DNA of 64,000 bases from Histoplasma ohiense (lineage: Eukaryota > Ascomycota > Eurotiomycetes > Onygenales > Ajellomycetaceae), in assembly GCA_017607445.1 (NCBI GenBank), contig JAEVHH010000002.1, forward strand, positions 3,029,501 to 3,093,500, written 5' to 3'. The position numbers and the translations under genes are program-made. Below the pieces are notes generated by a model, which was not told the origin of the DNA, did no database searches, and saw only the letters and a program-made list of their open reading frames with translations. This document shows positions 60,074 through 64,000 of the stretch, in pieces. Positions within the stretch are counted from its first letter, which is position 1. Each line of letters begins with the position of its first letter.

Positions 60074-60329
60074 TTAGAAAAAATAGTTTTCTAAACCCTG
60101 GCCGAATTTTTGCTGCAAAAGTGTGATGATGACATCTTGTCCTTTTCCTTGAACAACATCATCGAAATGCTCCTCGGTTGTTTCGCAGACTCGACTTTCG
60201 GCAAGTGATTTGATGATGGTCTTTTTCCTCAACGTCAGGGATAGCTAGCATGTCGAAGGGTCCTATTAAGAGGAAACTAAGAACAGCCGGACTTTAGAGG
60301 GCGAAACCTTCGCCGTAGATTCGCTCAAT
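60074..60329 (-). pseudogene. Fragment of a fungal AAA ATPase gene
   Basis: Minus-strand segments read IERIYGEGFAL, a TAA, then GPFDMLAIPDVEEK. After a one-base frame change at the T-run 60222-60226 follows KSLAESRVCETTEEHFDDVV and QGKGQDVIITLL. This order (F-D-x-L-x-I/L-P, helix, FDDVV-x-GKG-x-x-x-I) matches the stretch just before the Walker A loop in large fungal AAA ATPases. The Walker A itself (GPPGVGKT) is absent: the frame turns to QQKFGQGLENYFF and stops at 60076-60074. Two stops, a shift and the missing catalytic core make it non-functional. Confidence 0.5.
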
Positions 60330-60965
60330 ACTTTTCTATCATATCGAAATACCGGCATTGGGTCCCGGAACAGTCGTTACGTCGTCCCGCCAAGTTTGAT
60401 TCCTTACTAGTAAAGTTGATGCCCCAGGGTTTGTCCATGTTGAAGGATTCGATGTCGAACTGGTTGGTTAGTCCTGTTGTAGGTGACACATTCGCATTAT
60501 ATCCAACGTCCCCATGCTTAATGCTTTTCAGAAACTGTAGAAAACGTCGTCGTAAAGTTTTGACTCAACCATGGTTTCAAGACGCTTGAAGTGCCCGAAC
60601 CGATTCCACTCTACATCTAAGTTAACCCTTCTCGATTTGGCTTAGCGGGCTTCCTCTGGACTAGCATAAATGTAAGCTCTGGGATCGGTTTCGTTATATT
60701 CTCTACGGCTCTACAGTGTAGCAGTATGGCTGTGGGGTATACTTTGTTCTTTTGTTCTTTAAAGGGCGATGATGACTTTCCTCTTCTCAAATAGAAACAG
60801 TGACGGATACATCCGGTTTCTCTCTTTCGGGAGGGCTTTGCCTGGAAGTACAACAACTTTCATGAGCTGAATGGATTCTTGAGTCCTCCTCAGTCACAGC
60901 AGAACGTACCCACGCATCGTGCAAGCTGGTCGTTGTCAACACAAACTGATGTTCTTTCTCTGTAC

Positions 60966-60992
60966 TTTCCTTTCCTTTCCTTTCCTTTCCTT
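60966..60992. repeat. (TTTCC)n microsatellite
   Basis: Five TTTCC units on the plus strand, followed by a degenerate pyrimidine continuation. Confidence 0.85.
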
Positions 60993-61048
60993 CCTCTCCA
61001 TTCGTTATTTCTTACCGTCTATTTGGTTAGCTTTTGGTAGCTGTATCC

Positions 61049-61192
61049 TCATCCGTAAGGAGGAAGTCGGGGTTGCTTCAGAATAATCTCACTTAGTGTT
61101 TCAATAGCAGACTTGTAACTACCTCTTTCTGCTCCATCCTTCAAAGTGTTCATTTCTACTAGGAAAGAGATATCAAGGAACTCAAGTCCCAT
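61049..61192 (-). CDS. Short coding-like frame, 47 residues, possibly a relic
   Basis: ATG at 61192 to TGA at 61051-61049 on the minus strand. The peptide starts MGLEFLDISFLVEMNTLKDG and continues with a polar amphipathic helix (SYKSAIETLSEIILKQ) typical of real protein. There is no recognised family and no neighbour exon. It lies 0.7 kb upstream, on the same strand, of the AAA ATPase remnant and could be another piece of an old gene. Confidence 0.25.
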   Translation of the reverse strand: MGLEFLDISFLVEMNTLKDGAERGSYKSAIETLSEIILKQPRLPPYG

Positions 61193-62846
61193 AGCCCACG
61201 GGAATTACGAGTGGGTTATTCCAAGGTTGCTCTGGATATTCTACGTGCTGCTTCTCAACCTGTGACAGATGCACCTTCTTTCTGTAGACTTACTCCTTCC
61301 TCGCCGCCCATAAACAGTAAACAGATTGTTGACTATAAAATCATTCTCTTATTCTTTTCTTTTTCCTTTTCTTCCATCTCTTTCTCTAGCCGTGCACAGT
61401 TTCGATGAGGAGACATAAGAACAAAGTGAGCCCGTCCAGGGCGATGACTACAGTCAACTGCTTCCACTTTTTCTACTGAGAAACGCCGCACGCTGCCCAG
61501 CCCGCATCAAAGTCGTGGACCCTGACAATACCAGTCAGCAGAGTGGTACCCAATATTTGGCTCTTTTCTTCCCTCTCTCTGGAATGAAAAATGTCTTGCA
61601 GATGGGAGTCAACTTGCTGGTGATAACTACTAGTAACACCAGTCAGACAACAATAATAGTAAGTAACTACTATGTTCTTCCAATTCTATTCCTTGTTGTT
61701 CACTAACGTCCGGTGTTTCTTCACTTGCAAATGATTCTGCTGTTGTTCATGCTCTGCCAGGCGAATCATATAAACACCTCAAGAGCTTCATGGTGTTAAG
61801 CAAACCCTCAGCTCAATTCTCCGATGGAAAACATCGTCTCTTTCAACTCAATGAACGTCAAACGAGAAGCGTGGGCACGGGGAATCGCAGGGAGGTCACG
61901 AGCCGGCCGCTGGTTGACTGTATGGTTGTGTATCATAAGACAGCTCGTGCTTGGTGGGAAAAAATTAAAGGATGTTTATAATGGTAATATAATAATGGCT
62001 ATTCATTCGTACCTACTCGAAATGTTTTATTAATCCGATGCTGTGAATTGTTAGAGCATCATTTAAATCCATCCGTAGGCGGTCGGTGAGACTTGATGTG
62101 AACAATCTCATTTGTCCGAAGTAAGAGAAAGCTGCTACCCAAAAAAAGTACTAAAAAGATAGCTCAGGGTGGTATTAATGATATTACTTGTATTAGTTAC
62201 AAAAGCTTTCTTCTTTGACAGATATCACACCTGTCTATATATTTTTTGACATCTACTCTGAGCTCATCTTAAATATATTTGTATCTGAAAAGTTATTTCA
62301 TCTTCTCTACCTCAAAATACAGATTACATGTCATTATAATAAATTCTTAGTAATCCACACTCTATTGCTCTGCTGGTCGTAAGATTCAAAACAGGCAAGA
62401 TGCATCTCCCAGTCTGCCTTGCTGCATAAAGAACCGTGGGCAGTGGGCGCCAAGATGAGGCGAGGAGAAGGGGTTCAGAGGAATCTGACAACTGAGAACC
62501 GGAAAATTGGAACCCGGCAACTTTTGCTGGAAAAATGATCCATGAATCATGGTAATTAGATCTTCCAGCTGTTATTCCGGAGTATTCATGATAATCGCTA
62601 GTCACATTTGGTTGCCAACAAACACGCTTGGGCCTGCGGCTATTTTTAGATTTTAGCCCTGGCACGGATCACGAGGCTAAGTCGGGCCTTTTTTCAAGGG
62701 TTGATGATCTTGACACGAAGATCAGTCAATCAAATGATGAATGACTGATTGACTGACTGAATGAAGGAATGATGGTGGAGATGGAGGTGGAGGATGCTGT
62801 GAGAGCTGGTTACCAGCCAAGGAGTCTATGAATGTATGTACTGTGT

Positions 62847-62863
62847 ACATGTACTGTACATGT
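62847..62863. repeat. 17-bp perfect palindrome, copy 2
   Basis: Identical to 13012-13028, and the match extends to 19 bp. It sits in a GTAC/TGTA-rich stretch (62835-62866). Confidence 0.85.
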
Positions 62864-64000
62864 ACCTGCCATGAGGTACAGAATACTGACGGCACATCCT
62901 CAGCTCATTTTGCAGTGATGATCAATCAACCCTGAGATAGAACGCGGTGGACAATTTGAAACAAGGCATGGCATCATCACCGCTTTTGTGAAGGAGTGTT
63001 CAAAGAAGTCTGCTGTGGATGTCTCATCTGCATACGTACAGCTTTTGAGAACAACCAACCAAACAGAAATAAAGACGCTGGAGACGAAGATCCGCTAGGC
63101 CCTACGCCGAATTAGCCATATTTCTCGCGACAGAACCTCTATTGGTGGGCCTGGCGGGGGAAAGGAGAAAATAAGTAGCTGTATTGGCACTGAGGGTGCT
63201 CAGCCTTGTGGCTGAGTCCTGCAGGGAGATGGAGACCAGGAAGAAGCCATTCCCTTCGCCTGGTTCCTGCATGGAGAATCGCTGGACAACAGCCATACTA
63301 CTAATGGAAAAGAATAAGAACACTTGAGATGGAACACTAACGAAGTATGCCTTGCGACGCTATACCCGGGGTCATCCATCCCGGCTGATACTGCACAGGA
63401 GAAAGCTATCTGTGAGTTGCAGCCCAACTATGGCGTACGGATTTTCTATTCTGTATTAGTTTTGCCAAAAAGATCATGACAACTGACCTACACTGGGCCA
63501 AAGGGCTGAAGACTACTAGTAGATAGGATACGAGAAGATAAAGCCAACCTGGCTGCTCTAGGGCACAGGGTCCGGATGGCTCAGAACTACTAGTACTAGT
63601 ATCCATGCACCACGGAACTTAGATGTAGAAGAAGGACACCAAATCATGATAATCGCTGTATACAAGCTGGCTGTGCGAAATGATGCATTTTCTGCCTGAT
63701 GGAGTACATGGAGTTGGCGGGGGTGAGAGCGTGCGAGGGGTATCTTTATGTACTGTTGATGTATTTGTAAGCAGTGGCCAATGTAACTTCCGCTGCTGTT
63801 CCAGCGCGGGTGTACATGATGGTACATGGACGTTACTTGGCTGTCTGGCACCGTTCAGCTGGGCCAGGCCGGGGTAAGGCCGACCTTCCTTTCTTGGCCT
63901 GCTCGACCACATCTCCCTACTTAACTATCCTCCTCCTACGAAGACCGCCCCACCGTTCTCTTCCCATCCCCAACGCCATCGCCGATTGTTTCGTCTCGTT

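Larger units (their letters stand above)
58766..64000. other. 5.2-kb gene-poor end of window with decayed coding remnants
   Basis: No intact gene is seen. Bases 59600-59990 are AT-rich. Minus-strand coding remnants lie at 59322-59523 and 60074-60329, and a short coding-like frame at 61049-61192. (TTTCC) repeats lie at 60966-60992, and a 17-bp palindrome at 62847-62863. The final 100 bases are pyrimidine-rich and could be the leader of a gene to the right. Confidence 0.55.

Noticed and set aside
62324..62665. 113-codon minus-strand frame in the gene-poor end
   Set aside because: It begins at a GTG, not ATG, and shows no domain or protein-like pattern.
58766..64000. Possible intact transposon
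   Set aside because: No terminal repeats, target-site duplications, transposase or reverse-transcriptase motifs could be seen. Only gene remnants are supported.

Overview
The window is nuclear DNA from a filamentous ascomycete, most likely Eurotiomycetes and probably Onygenales (Blastomyces/Histoplasma-like). The genus cannot be fixed from the sequence. Evidence: short introns (mostly 50-170 nt) with GT..AG ends and CTAAC/CTRAY-like branch sites, Q/P-rich fungal protein styles, typical mould versions of GGA, Sds23, Tsr3, Spt10-like, Cct7, Pse1 and an Aco2-type aconitase, and many homopolymer A/T and purine/pyrimidine tracts between genes. I rebuilt exon joins by hand from reading-frame continuity plus splice signals. 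Every multi-exon model except the metacaspase closes to an exact codon count.

Left part (1-20 kb): the 3' part of an unidentified leucine-rich protein gene, then sds23 (+), a gene for an uncharacterised Q-rich fungal protein (-), GGA clathrin adaptor (-) and TSR3 (+). These are separated by long non-coding gaps (3.8-7.3, 9.0-14.1 and 16.6-18.6 kb). Middle (20-45 kb): a Spt10-like acetyltransferase with an integrase-type zinc finger (+), CCT7 (+), a metacaspase (+) whose prodomain has a frame break, an F-box/LRR protein (+), RPS26 (-) divergent from a CBS/PB1 membrane-anchored protein (+), and importin PSE1 (+). Right part (45-59 kb) is gene-dense: ACO2-type aconitase (-), a DUF2408/UPF0662 protein (-) divergent from ribosomal P1 (+), a PQ-loop vacuolar amino-acid transporter (-), TCF25/RQC1 (-) divergent from mitochondrial phosphatase PTC5 (+).

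The last 5.2 kb has no intact gene. It carries at least two decayed coding stretches on the minus strand, one resembling the region just before the P-loop of a fungal AAA ATPase, so it looks like a graveyard of old genes.

The intact genes are mostly housekeeping: ribosome make-up and maturation (RPS26, P1, TSR3, TCF25), protein folding and transport (CCT7, PSE1, GGA), mitochondria (ACO2, PTC5), vacuole (PQ-loop), and signalling or cell death (Sds23, CBS/PB1, metacaspase, F-box). They do not form a cluster with a common pathway. I found no CRISPR, tRNA, rRNA, intact transposon or virus-like gene.
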